From Acuticoccus kalidii (GTDB lineage: Bacteria; Pseudomonadota; Alphaproteobacteria; Rhizobiales; Amorphaceae), in NCBI RefSeq assembly GCF_021556395.1, contig NZ_JAKGCS010000036.1, positions 248,001 through 312,000 of the forward strand: a stretch of DNA of 64,000 nucleotides. The letters run 5' to 3'. A model generated the notes under the pieces. That model did no database searches. It was not told where the DNA came from and saw nothing but the letters and a program-made list of their open reading frames with translations. Numbering within the stretch: position 1 is the stretch's first letter; each line of letters opens with the position of its first letter. A program made the translations under genes and the position numbers. Positions 50,523 to 58,927 of this stretch are shown piece by piece.

Positions 50523-51890
50523 ATGGCGACGAGGCTCGGGTTTCCACCTCTCGATTCCTATGTGGACGCTGCCTCCGCCCCGTCGTTCGATGTCGTCGCT
50601 TACATGGAGGAGTGCCTCCAGCGGATCGCCGCCGTCGACCCGGCGCTGAAGGCGTTCGTCGTCACCGATCCCCGCAGGGCGCGCGACGCCGCCGCTGCCA
50701 GCGCGGAGCGCCGCCGGGCCGGCGCGGCGCTGTCGCCGATCGACGGAATGCCCGTCGCGGTGAAGGACATCATCGACACCGCCGATTTTCCGACCGAGAT
50801 GCTGAGCCCGATCATGGCGGGGAACCGGCCGCGCTTCGATGCGGCGTCGGTCGCGGCGCTCCGCCGGGCGGGTGCGATCGTCGTCGGCAAAACGGTGACC
50901 ACAGAGTTCGCCTGCGGACGCTCCGGCGACACCGTCAATCCTCACGATCCGGACCGCACGCCGGGTGGCTCCTCGTCCGGCTCGGCGGCGGCGGTGGGGG
51001 CGGGGCTCATTCCCGCCGCGCTCGGCACGCAGACCCGCGCCTCGACGATCCGCCCCGCCTCCTTTTGCGGCGCCTATGGCTTCAAGCCGAGCTTCGGGGC
51101 GCTCGATCTCGGCGGCACGCATCCGGTCTGCGCGAGCCTCGATCATCTCGGCGTCATCGCCGGGTCGCTCACCGATACATGGGTGGTGGCGCGGATCATC
51201 GCCGCCGATGCGGGCGGATGCCTCGGCAAGCCGCCAATGGCCGGGCCGCTCGAGCTTCCGGCCGCAACGGCGCCCCGCCGCGTCGCCATCGTCCGCACCC
51301 CCGGCTGGGACGAGATCGACGACGCGACGCAGACGGCATTCGATGGCTATGTCGCGCGCCTCGTGGCGGCCGGCGCCGATGTGCGTGATCCGGGGACGGA
51401 CGTCTCGCTCCGGGCCTTCGAGGTGCTCCTCGACGGCTCCGATCAGCTCGCCCGCGAAATTATCGGCTGCGAGATGGGTTGGCCCTATCGCAGCTATCGC
51501 GATGTCGATCCGTCGACGCTCAGCCGCACGGTCCACGACTATCTCGCGATGGGCGACCGGATCGACGAGGCCGGCTATGCCGAGCGTCTCGCTCGCCGCG
51601 CCCATATCGCGGGCGCCTTCGAGGCGCTCAGTGCGGAATACGACCTCTTTCTGACCCTTGCGGCGAGCCCCGCGCCCCTCGGCCTCGAACACACCGGCAG
51701 CCGCGCGTTCATCACGCCCTGGACGCTCGTCGGCGCGCCGGCCATCAGCCTCCCCCTCCTCACCGTCGACGGGCTCCCCGTCGGCGTGCAGGCGGTCGGG
51801 CCCGTCGGCGGCGACGCCGCGCTCGCGGCACGCGCGGGGTGGCTCGAGCGCCGGGCGACATTTCGACAAGAACAAGCGACAGCGGCCTGA
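50523..51890 (+). CDS. Amidase-signature family amidase
   Basis: Serine amidase of 455 residues. Catalytic triad Lys81 (AVKDIIDT), cis-Ser150 (TPGGSSSGSAAAV) and nucleophile Ser174. The nucleophile motif is GTQTRASTIRPA; the two Gly before the Ser in most family members (GGS) are Arg-Ala here, which changes the oxyanion-hole loop. The ATG at 50523 has AAGGGG upstream; I exclude a 21-residue extension from 50460. The ABC receptor gene follows 84 bases on. It is the first of four amidases in this cluster, each only partly alike. The substrate is unknown, probably an amide brought in by the adjacent transporter. Confidence 0.9.
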   Translation: MATRLGFPPLDSYVDAASAPSFDVVAYMEECLQRIAAVDPALKAFVVTDPRRARDAAAASAERRRAGAALSPIDGMPVAVKDIIDTADFPTEMLSPIMAGNRPRFDAASVAALRRAGAIVVGKTVTTEFACGRSGDTVNPHDPDRTPGGSSSGSAAAVGAGLIPAALGTQTRASTIRPASFCGAYGFKPSFGALDLGGTHPVCASLDHLGVIAGSLTDTWVVARIIAADAGGCLGKPPMAGPLELPAATAPRRVAIVRTPGWDEIDDATQTAFDGYVARLVAAGADVRDPGTDVSLRAFEVLLDGSDQLAREIIGCEMGWPYRSYRDVDPSTLSRTVHDYLAMGDRIDEAGYAERLARRAHIAGAFEALSAEYDLFLTLAASPAPLGLEHTGSRAFITPWTLVGAPAISLPLLTVDGLPVGVQAVGPVGGDAALAARAGWLERRATFRQEQATAA

Positions 51891-51974
51891 GAAAGCGCCG
51901 CGCGGAGAGAAGCGTCTGGTGGGCTCCACATCCGCCGTGCGGATCGACCACCCCGAATGAGATCTGGAGCACTC

Positions 51975-52970
51975 ATGTACAGGAAACTGCTACTCAGCAT
52001 GGCCGGCGCCGCCGCGATGCAGGCCGCCGTCTCGACGGCACACGCCGAGACGCTGCAATTCTACTCCTCGCTGACGACCGATGCGAACACGGCGTTCATG
52101 GAGAAGATCCTCGAGAAGTTCCCCGAGACGGACATCGAATGGGTCCGCGCCGGCGGCGTCGGCCTCTTCCAGCGCTTCGTCACCGAGCGCTATGCCGGGG
52201 CGGGCAACATCGATCTCCTTCACTTCAGCTACACGCCGGGCTGGTATCTCCTCGCCGATGAGGGCTGGGTGGTCGAAGGTGTCGCCGAAGGTGGCGAGGC
52301 GGATGCGTTCGTCGACTTCGCCAAGGACACCGACGCCGATTTCGTGGCGTTGCGCGTGTCGACGCTGCGTGTCGTCTACAACACCGAGAATGTCTCCCCC
52401 GAAGAGGTGCCGACCACTTGGGCCGAACTCGTGTCGGACAAGTGGAAGGGCCGGATCGTGATGAACGATCCGTTCGAATCCGCCGGCACCTGGGACTTTT
52501 TCTGGGGCTCGGACGATTTCGGCAAGCCGTTCATCGACGGCCTCTTCGCGAACGACATTCTGATGCAGCGCGGCATGGGCGGTCAGGTCGACGCGGTGGT
52601 GCGCGGCGAGCGCGATATCGCGCCGGTGTTCGAATATCTCGCGGTCGCCGCGATGGAGCGCGGGGCACCGCTCGCCTTCGCCGATCTCGAGGAAGGCGTG
52701 CCGGTGGTCCCCGGACCGTTCGGCATCATCGCCGACGCGCCCAATCCCGAGCTCGCCGAGAAGGTCTTCGAGTACCTCATCTCGCAAGAGGGGCAGACCG
52801 TGATGGTCGACAATGTCGGCACTTATTCGGGCCGTCCCGACGTCGCGCCGCCGGCCGACCTGCCGCCGCTCGCCGATCTCAAGGTCATGCAGTCCAACTG
52901 GGAGAAGGTCTACCAGGAGCAGGACGAGTATCGCGACTACATGAACGAGAAGATCCGCAGCGCGCGCTGA
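51975..52970 (+). CDS. ABC transporter substrate-binding protein (iron/polyamine type fold)
   Basis: Periplasmic receptor of 331 residues, type 2 binding fold as in Fe(III), polyamine and phosphonate receptors. Signal peptide about residues 1-24 (MYRKLLLSMAGAAAMQAAVSTAHA), then ETLQFYSSLTTDANTAF. The hinge region has VALRVSTLRVVYNTENV and the C-lobe FGIIADAPNPELAEKVF. No cluster of iron-binding Tyr residues is evident. The ATG at 51975 has GGAG seven bases before it; an ATG at 51957 does not. The link to amidases suggests an organic amide or its product as ligand rather than iron. Confidence 0.88.
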   Translation: MYRKLLLSMAGAAAMQAAVSTAHAETLQFYSSLTTDANTAFMEKILEKFPETDIEWVRAGGVGLFQRFVTERYAGAGNIDLLHFSYTPGWYLLADEGWVVEGVAEGGEADAFVDFAKDTDADFVALRVSTLRVVYNTENVSPEEVPTTWAELVSDKWKGRIVMNDPFESAGTWDFFWGSDDFGKPFIDGLFANDILMQRGMGGQVDAVVRGERDIAPVFEYLAVAAMERGAPLAFADLEEGVPVVPGPFGIIADAPNPELAEKVFEYLISQEGQTVMVDNVGTYSGRPDVAPPADLPPLADLKVMQSNWEKVYQEQDEYRDYMNEKIRSAR

Positions 52971-53069
52971 CACGGAGCGCGGCGTGACCCCGCCGGGGTC
53001 GCGCCGCCCCGTGTGCACCCGCGGGAGACGGGGCTCGCCCCGACGGCGCGCGGCATAGAGCGCGCCTTT
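52971..53069 (+). other. Structured intercistronic region with three stem-loops
   Basis: Directly after the receptor stop codon. Stem 1: GCGGCG-T-GACCCC / GGGGTC-G-CGCCGC (52979-53007), a 13-pair stem with one U-G pair and a three-base loop; CACGG / CCGTG (52971-52975, 53009-53013) adds an outer helix. Stem 2: CGGGGC / GCCCCG (53029-53042). Stem 3: GGCGCGC / GCGCGCC (53045-53066) followed by TTT. It probably sets the receptor-to-permease ratio by partial termination or message protection. Confidence 0.7.
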
Positions 53070-53110
53070 CTCCGCCCTCGGCGAAGGCACATTCCAGGAG
53101 CTGCAGTCCC

Positions 53111-54850
53111 ATGATCAGCAAGGCGCTTCGTCGGCGGGTGATTCCGTCGGGCGTGGCATTCCCCGCGTTTCAGAGCCAATCGCTCATCCGTGTCGCGACG
53201 ATCCTCATTCTCTCGGTCCTCGTCCTTTATCCGCTGTTCTGGATGCTGGTCGGCAGTTTCCAGCCGACGCCGATGCGCATGGAGTTCTCGCTGCGCGCCT
53301 ATGAGCGTGTCTTCACCTCGCGCTATCTGCCGGAGGTTCTGTGGAACACCGGCGTGATGACGGTCGCGACGACATTCTTCGCGACCCTCCTCGGTGTGCC
53401 GCTCGCCTGGATCGTCGCGCGGACCGACACGCCCTTCAAACTCCTCATCAACCTCGTGGCGATGATCCCCTTCATCACCCCGCCGATGCTGGGGGCAATC
53501 GCCTGGGCCTATCTCGGCAGTCCGAACAGCGGGTTCATCAACGTCGCATGGTCGGGGCTGACGGGCGCGGAAGAGGCGCTCTTCAATGTCTATTCGATGA
53601 CCGGCCTCATCGTGGTGATGACGCTCTACCTCACGCCTTACGTGTTCCTGTTCACGTCGATCGCGATGCAGAACATGGATCCGACCTTGGAGAACGCCGC
53701 CGCGATCACCGGCGCAGGTCCGCTGCGCACGACCTTCACCATCACGGTCCCGCTCGCGATGCCGGCGATCCTGTCGGGCGCGATCCTCGTTTTCATCCAG
53801 TCGCTGGAGATCTTCGCGATTCCGGCCGCCATCGGCTCGCCGGGCGGCATCTACGTGTTCGTCACGCAGATCTATCAGCTCCTTCTCGGCGTTCCCCCGC
53901 GCTTTTCCGACGCCGCGGCGCTCTCTTTGCCGCTCCTTCTCATCTGCGCGCTGGCGCTGTGGCTTCAGCTCAAGATCATCGGCAAGGACAAGTCCTATAC
54001 GACGGTCAGCGGCAAGACCTTCCGGCCCAAGCTGATCACGCTCGGCAAATGGCGCTATGCGGCGCTCGCCTATGCGGGGCTTTATCTGATCCTCGCGGCG
54101 GTGCTGCCGTATCTCGTCTTCATCTACGGTTCGGTCATCCGCTCTTCGGGCCTACCGATCACGCTCGACAATCTGACGCTCGACTATGTGATCCGCTTCT
54201 TCACCGGCGAGGCGAACCCGCTCATCTGGCGATCGATCCGCAACAGCCTCGTGCTCTCGCTCGGCGGGGCGACGATCGCGGTGATCCTCGCCGCGCTCTG
54301 CTCCTATTATTCCTCGCGCGGGAAGGGGCGCTCGAAGGCCTATCTCGACTTCATCTCACTGGTGCCGATCGCGATCCCCGGCGCGGTCATCGCGATCGGG
54401 CTGCTGTGGGCCTATATCCGCCCGCCCTTCCAGCTCTACGGGACGCTCTGGATCCTGCTGATCGCCTACACCACGCGTTACATTCCGTTCGGCGTGAAGG
54501 CGGTGTCGAGCTCGATCATCCAGATCTCGCCGGATCTCGAGAAGGCGGCGCACATCTGCGGGGCGGGCTGGATCCGTGGCTTCGTAACCGTGCTGGTCCC
54601 GCTTTTATTGCCGGGCCTCTTCGCCGGCTGGGTGCTGATGTTCGTCTCGATGATGCGGGAGCTGTCGGCCTCGATCATGCTCTACAGCTCCGGCCGCGAG
54701 ACGATGGCCGTCGCCCTCTACCTCCTCTGGGACGAGGCATCCTTTCAATACGTGTCGCTCATGGCGCTGACGCTCGTCGCGATCTCGCTGATCTGCATCG
54801 GGCTCATGCGACTGGTGGTGAAGGCCGGTAATCCGGCAGGAGTTCACTGA
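53111..54850 (+). CDS. ABC transporter permease, fused double-domain (FbpB type)
   Basis: Inner-membrane permease of 579 residues with about 12 membrane segments in two halves, so it provides both halves of the channel. Each half has an EAA loop: ENAAAITGAGPLRTTFTI near residue 197 and EKAAHICGAGWIRGFVTV near residue 477. AGGAG stands ten bases before the ATG. FbpB-type fused permeases occur with iron(III) and some organic solute receptors. The ATPase gene begins two bases after its stop. Confidence 0.92.
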   Translation: MISKALRRRVIPSGVAFPAFQSQSLIRVATILILSVLVLYPLFWMLVGSFQPTPMRMEFSLRAYERVFTSRYLPEVLWNTGVMTVATTFFATLLGVPLAWIVARTDTPFKLLINLVAMIPFITPPMLGAIAWAYLGSPNSGFINVAWSGLTGAEEALFNVYSMTGLIVVMTLYLTPYVFLFTSIAMQNMDPTLENAAAITGAGPLRTTFTITVPLAMPAILSGAILVFIQSLEIFAIPAAIGSPGGIYVFVTQIYQLLLGVPPRFSDAAALSLPLLLICALALWLQLKIIGKDKSYTTVSGKTFRPKLITLGKWRYAALAYAGLYLILAAVLPYLVFIYGSVIRSSGLPITLDNLTLDYVIRFFTGEANPLIWRSIRNSLVLSLGGATIAVILAALCSYYSSRGKGRSKAYLDFISLVPIAIPGAVIAIGLLWAYIRPPFQLYGTLWILLIAYTTRYIPFGVKAVSSSIIQISPDLEKAAHICGAGWIRGFVTVLVPLLLPGLFAGWVLMFVSMMRELSASIMLYSSGRETMAVALYLLWDEASFQYVSLMALTLVAISLICIGLMRLVVKAGNPAGVH

Positions 54851-54852
54851 TC

Positions 54853-55935
54853 ATGAAAAATGTCGAGATTAACGGCCTCACCAAATTCTATGGTGACGTG
54901 AAGGCGGTGGACGATATCTACCTGCGCGTCAATCAGGGCGAGATGATCACGCTGCTCGGCCCGTCCGGTTGTGGCAAGAGCACGACACTCAACATGATTG
55001 CCGGCTTCGAGACCTTGGATGCCGGCGAAATCTATGTCGGCGACAACGTAATCTCCAGCCACACGCTGTCGGTGATGCTGCCGCCGCATAAGCGCAATCT
55101 GGGGATGGTGTTCCAGTCTTACGGGCTGTGGCCGCACATGACCGTGGCGCAGAATATCGGCTATGGCCTCAAGCTGCGCGGCATTCGCGGGGCGAAGGCG
55201 AAGGAGCGGATCGCCGATGCGCTCCGCCTCGTGCGGCTCGAACCTTACGCCAACCGCTATCCGAGCCAGCTCTCCGGCGGTCAGCAGCAGCGCGTCTCCT
55301 TCGCCCGCGCCGTCGTCTACAATCCGGACGTCCTCCTCCTCGACGAACCGCTTTCCAATCTCGACGCTACGCTGCGCGAGGAGATGCGCTTCGAGCTGAA
55401 GGAGCTGCAGGAGAAGACCGGCCTCACGACGATCTTCGTCACCCACGACCAGATGGAGGCGATGGTGATGAGCGATCGCATCGTGGTGATGCAGGCGGGC
55501 AAGATCGTGCAGATCGGCGAGCCGCGCGACATCTATGAGAGCCCGGCCAACCGTTTCGTCGCGAGCTTCATCGGCGTCACCAACTTTGCCGAGGGAGAGG
55601 TGCTGTCGCGCTCCGATAGCGGGATGCGCGTCGCCCTCGGCGGCGCCGTTCTCGCCTGCGCGGCGCGGCCCGATATCGCGGTCGGCGAAAAGGCGCTCGT
55701 CAGCATCCGCCCGCAGGACTGGTCGGCCGACACGGTGCAGCCTGAGGCGGGGACGCCGAACCTCATCGAGAGCCGGGTCGAGAAGGTCGTCTATCTCGGC
55801 GGGAGCTACGAGATCTGGACGGTGACGGCCGGCGCGCGCTTCCGCATCCACCGCTATGGCGAACTCTCGGTGAGCCCCGGCGACACGCTCTATCACTGGG
55901 TCGCGCCCGAGCGCGTCCGCATCATCCCGAACTGA
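54853..55935 (+). CDS. ABC transporter ATP-binding protein
   Basis: ATPase of 360 residues for the adjacent permease. Walker A GPSGCGKST (residues 36-44), Q-loop FQSYGLWPHM, signature LSGGQQQR, Walker B VLLLDEPLSNLD, switch His in VTHDQMEAM. A C-terminal TOBE domain (about 285-355) is present, as in the PotA/FbpC/UgpC group. The TOBE end HRYGELSVSPGDTLYHWV is typical. The 73-residue protein follows 30 bases downstream. Confidence 0.94.
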   Translation: MKNVEINGLTKFYGDVKAVDDIYLRVNQGEMITLLGPSGCGKSTTLNMIAGFETLDAGEIYVGDNVISSHTLSVMLPPHKRNLGMVFQSYGLWPHMTVAQNIGYGLKLRGIRGAKAKERIADALRLVRLEPYANRYPSQLSGGQQQRVSFARAVVYNPDVLLLDEPLSNLDATLREEMRFELKELQEKTGLTTIFVTHDQMEAMVMSDRIVVMQAGKIVQIGEPRDIYESPANRFVASFIGVTNFAEGEVLSRSDSGMRVALGGAVLACAARPDIAVGEKALVSIRPQDWSADTVQPEAGTPNLIESRVEKVVYLGGSYEIWTVTAGARFRIHRYGELSVSPGDTLYHWVAPERVRIIPN

Positions 55936-55965
55936 TTTCGCGCCGACGCGGCAAGGATATTCCGC

Positions 55966-56187
55966 ATGTCTGACATCACCAACGCGGGCCCAGCGCGCCA
56001 AGCGCTCGTTCGCCTCGCCCGCTATGACGCGCCCTCAGAGGCGCGCGCCGAGGAGATCTTCACCGAGGTGAAAACCATGGTGGAGGTCAAGGAGGCGACG
56101 GCGCTCACCGCCCGCTTTATCGACGAGCCGCTCGACTTCTACTGGATCCAGCGCGAGGCGCGGCGCGCGCGGGGGAAGGGCGCATGA
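55966..56187 (+). CDS. Small protein, possible amidase partner subunit
   Basis: Unrecognised 73-residue protein. AAGGA stands eight bases before the ATG, and the stop overlaps the amidase ATG by four bases (ATGA), the same coupling as between gatC/gatA and atzG/atzE. It is predicted mostly helical (RARLARYDAPSEARAEEIF..., then EATALTARFIDEPLDFYW and a basic tail). GatC and AtzG are helical proteins of similar size that wrap around their amidase. The sequence does not match AtzG motifs known to me, so the role is inference from size, helicity and position. Confidence 0.7.
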   Translation: MSDITNAGPARQALVRLARYDAPSEARAEEIFTEVKTMVEVKEATALTARFIDEPLDFYWIQREARRARGKGA

Positions 56188-57632
56188 GCGGCGAACTCTG
56201 GAGCCTCACGCTCGCCGAGATGAGCGCCGGCCTCGCCGCCGGCACATTCTCGTCGGTCGAGCTCGTCGAGGCGCACGCGGCGCGGATCGAAGCGCACAAT
56301 CCGGCGCTGAACGCGGTCCTGCGGGTCGATCTCGAAGGGGCGCGCGCTGCCGGGGCGGCCGCCGACGCGCGCCGCGCGAAGGGCACGGCACGCGGCCCGC
56401 TCGACGGCATCCCGCTCGCCCACAAAGATATGTTCTGGCGCAAGGGCGCGGCCGTCAGCGGCGGCAGTGCGATCCTTCCGGGGGTGACCGGAGCGGAGAC
56501 GGCGACCGTCCTCGAACGGCTCGACGCGGCGGGCGCGGTCGAGCTCGCCGCACTCAATCTCGCCGAGTTCGCCGCCGGATCGACCGGCCACAACGAGCAT
56601 GTCGGCGATGCGTGCAATCCGTGGAACACCGCCTGCGTCACCGGCGGCTCGTCGAGCGGGTCGGCGGCGGCGGTCGCGGCGCGCCTCGTTCCCGCCGCGC
56701 TCGGCTCCGACACCGGCGGGTCGATCCGCAATCCGGCGACCTTTTGCGGCGTCTACGGCATCAAGCCGACCAACGGGGCGGTGCCGCGCTCCGGCGCGAT
56801 GCCCCGCTCGTGGTCACTCGACACGATCGGCCCGCTCGCCCGCACCGCGGCCGACACGGCGGCGGTCTTCGCCGTCATCGCCGGCACGTCCCCGCGCGAT
56901 GCGAGCACCATCGCCGCGCCCGACCATGGCGCGTATGACGGACGGGTGGTCGCAGAGCGCGCGAAGACGCTGACGATCGGCGTTCCCGAAACGCTGCTCG
57001 CACGCGCCGGCGTCGATCCCGACATGGCATCCGGCTTGGAGCAGGCGCGCGGCGTCCTCGCGAGCCTCGGCATTCGCATCAGGGCGGTCGAGCTTCCCGA
57101 TTTCGACCGTCTCTTCACCCTCGGCGACATGATGCTGAAGGCCGAGACCGCGACCATGCACTCGGCCTGGCTTCGCAAGCGGCCGGAGGATTATGGCCGC
57201 ACCGCACGCGCCCGGATCGAGGCGGGTATGATGATCCCGGCCGTCCAGTATCTCGAAGCGGCGAGCCTGCGCGGGCGTTGGCTGCAACGCTATCTCGACG
57301 AGGTGTATCGCGACGTCGATATCGTGATGTCGCTCGGCCCGGTGATGCCCGCCCCGACCCGCGCCGACACCGACTTTACGTCCACGAGCGCGGTTCCCGA
57401 GCTTGCCGCGAGGATCACCAAGCTGAGCCGCCCGGTGAGCTATCTCGGTCTGCCGAGCCTCAACGTTCCGTGCGGCTTTTCCGCGGGGGGGCTGCCGCTC
57501 GGCTTCCACCTCATCGGCCGCCCCTTCGCCGAGGCGGACCTCTTCGACATGGCGGCGCTCTATGAGCGGGAGACGGGATGGCCGGCGCAGATGCCGCCGC
57601 TCGGCGAAGCCGGCTTGAAGAGCGCGGCATGA
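56184..57632 (+). CDS. Amidase-signature family amidase
   Basis: Serine amidase of 482 residues, the most canonical of the four. Triad Lys81 (LAHKDMFW), cis-Ser156 (VTGGSSSGSAAAV) and nucleophile Ser180 (GSDTGGSIRNPATFCG). The nucleophile spacing of 24 residues is the family standard. GatA-like and AtzE/AtzF-like enzymes share these features; there is no C-terminal allophanate-hydrolase extension. It is coupled by ATGA overlaps to the small protein before it and the next amidase after it. Confidence 0.92.
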   Translation: MSGELWSLTLAEMSAGLAAGTFSSVELVEAHAARIEAHNPALNAVLRVDLEGARAAGAAADARRAKGTARGPLDGIPLAHKDMFWRKGAAVSGGSAILPGVTGAETATVLERLDAAGAVELAALNLAEFAAGSTGHNEHVGDACNPWNTACVTGGSSSGSAAAVAARLVPAALGSDTGGSIRNPATFCGVYGIKPTNGAVPRSGAMPRSWSLDTIGPLARTAADTAAVFAVIAGTSPRDASTIAAPDHGAYDGRVVAERAKTLTIGVPETLLARAGVDPDMASGLEQARGVLASLGIRIRAVELPDFDRLFTLGDMMLKAETATMHSAWLRKRPEDYGRTARARIEAGMMIPAVQYLEAASLRGRWLQRYLDEVYRDVDIVMSLGPVMPAPTRADTDFTSTSAVPELAARITKLSRPVSYLGLPSLNVPCGFSAGGLPLGFHLIGRPFAEADLFDMAALYERETGWPAQMPPLGEAGLKSAA

Positions 57633-58927
57633 CGGACGCACCCGAACGCCTGTCCGCGCTCGAGGCCCGCACGGCGATCGATGCGGGCCGCTTGAGCGCG
57701 ACCGACCTCCTCGAGGCCTGTCTCGAGCGCGCCACGAGCCGGCATAAGACCGTCCGCGCGTTCGTCCATATCGATGCGGAGGGCGCGCGCCGGGCCGCGC
57801 GGCGGCTCGATGCCGGGCCCGCCGGCGGGCTCCTGCACGGGCTACCCTTCTGCGTGAAGGACATCGTCGACAGTCACGATCAGCCGACCGCCTATGGCGC
57901 GCTCGGCGGCGAGGCAAACGTGCCGCCCTGGGACGGTGCGGCGATCGCGCTCTCCCGCCGGGCCGGCGCCGTCCTTCTCGGCAAGACGACGACAACCGAA
58001 CTCGTCTACCCACGCCTCAAGACCACCCGTAACCCGTTGCGGCCGACCCATACGCCGGGCGGCTCCTCCTCGGGCTCGGCGGCGGCGGTCGCCGATTGTC
58101 AGGTGCCGTTCGGGATCGGGGCGCAGACCTCGGGCTCGTTGCTGCGTCCGGCGGCGTTCTGCGGCATCACCGCGTTGAAGCCGACCTTTCAGCACATCGG
58201 CAATGCCGGCGTGCGGACGAACACCGAAGCGTTCGACACGCTGGGGCCGATGGCGCGCACCGTCGCCGATCTCGCCTTGCTGCGCGCCGCGCTGATGGGC
58301 ATTCCCTATGCGCCGGTCGCCCCCGAGAGCGTCGTCCGGCCGCGCATCGCCATCTGCCGAACGCCCTATTGGGACCGCGCGGAGCCCGCGACGGTGGCGG
58401 CGATGGCCCGGGCGCACGATGCGTTCGCGGTGGCGGGCGCGCGCCTCGTGGATTTCGAGCTGCCGGACGAGTTCGCCCGCCTCGAACACGCGCACGCGAG
58501 GATCTCGAACTTCGAAAGCGCCCGCAATTACGCGCACGAGGAGGTGCGCGCCCCGGACGCCTTCAGCGCCGACTTCATGACGAAGCGTATGGGCCCCGGC
58601 CTCGCGGTGACGATGGCACAGTTCCGCGAGGCGATGCGTCTCGTCATGGGGTGTCGCCGCTGGCTCGACCGGGCCTTCGTGGAGGAGGGGATCGACGCGA
58701 TCCTCACCCCGAGCGCCGCGGGGGAGGCGCCGGCGGGGCTCACCAACACCGGAACGTTCATCTTCAATCTCATCTGGAGCGACGTTCACACACCGGCCGT
58801 CACCGTGCCCGCTGGCGAGGGGGAGGGCGGGCTTCCCGTCGGCGTTCAGCTCGTCGGCCGGATGCACGAGGACGCGCGGCTTCTCGATCTCGCGGCGTGG
58901 GCCGAACGCCGATTGGCGGCGCAATGA
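57629..58927 (+). CDS. Amidase-signature family amidase
   Basis: Serine amidase of 432 residues. Triad Lys77 (FCVKDIVDS), cis-Ser146 (TPGGSSSGSAAAV) and nucleophile Ser170 (GAQTSGSLLRPAAFCG). The SGS form of the nucleophile loop is shared with the next amidase, so these two are probably the closest pair. I start at the ATG that overlaps the previous stop; an ATG at 57578 lies inside the upstream gene. The substrate is unknown. Its distinct C-terminal half suggests a different leaving group from its neighbours. Confidence 0.91.
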   Translation: MTDAPERLSALEARTAIDAGRLSATDLLEACLERATSRHKTVRAFVHIDAEGARRAARRLDAGPAGGLLHGLPFCVKDIVDSHDQPTAYGALGGEANVPPWDGAAIALSRRAGAVLLGKTTTTELVYPRLKTTRNPLRPTHTPGGSSSGSAAAVADCQVPFGIGAQTSGSLLRPAAFCGITALKPTFQHIGNAGVRTNTEAFDTLGPMARTVADLALLRAALMGIPYAPVAPESVVRPRIAICRTPYWDRAEPATVAAMARAHDAFAVAGARLVDFELPDEFARLEHAHARISNFESARNYAHEEVRAPDAFSADFMTKRMGPGLAVTMAQFREAMRLVMGCRRWLDRAFVEEGIDAILTPSAAGEAPAGLTNTGTFIFNLIWSDVHTPAVTVPAGEGEGGLPVGVQLVGRMHEDARLLDLAAWAERRLAAQ

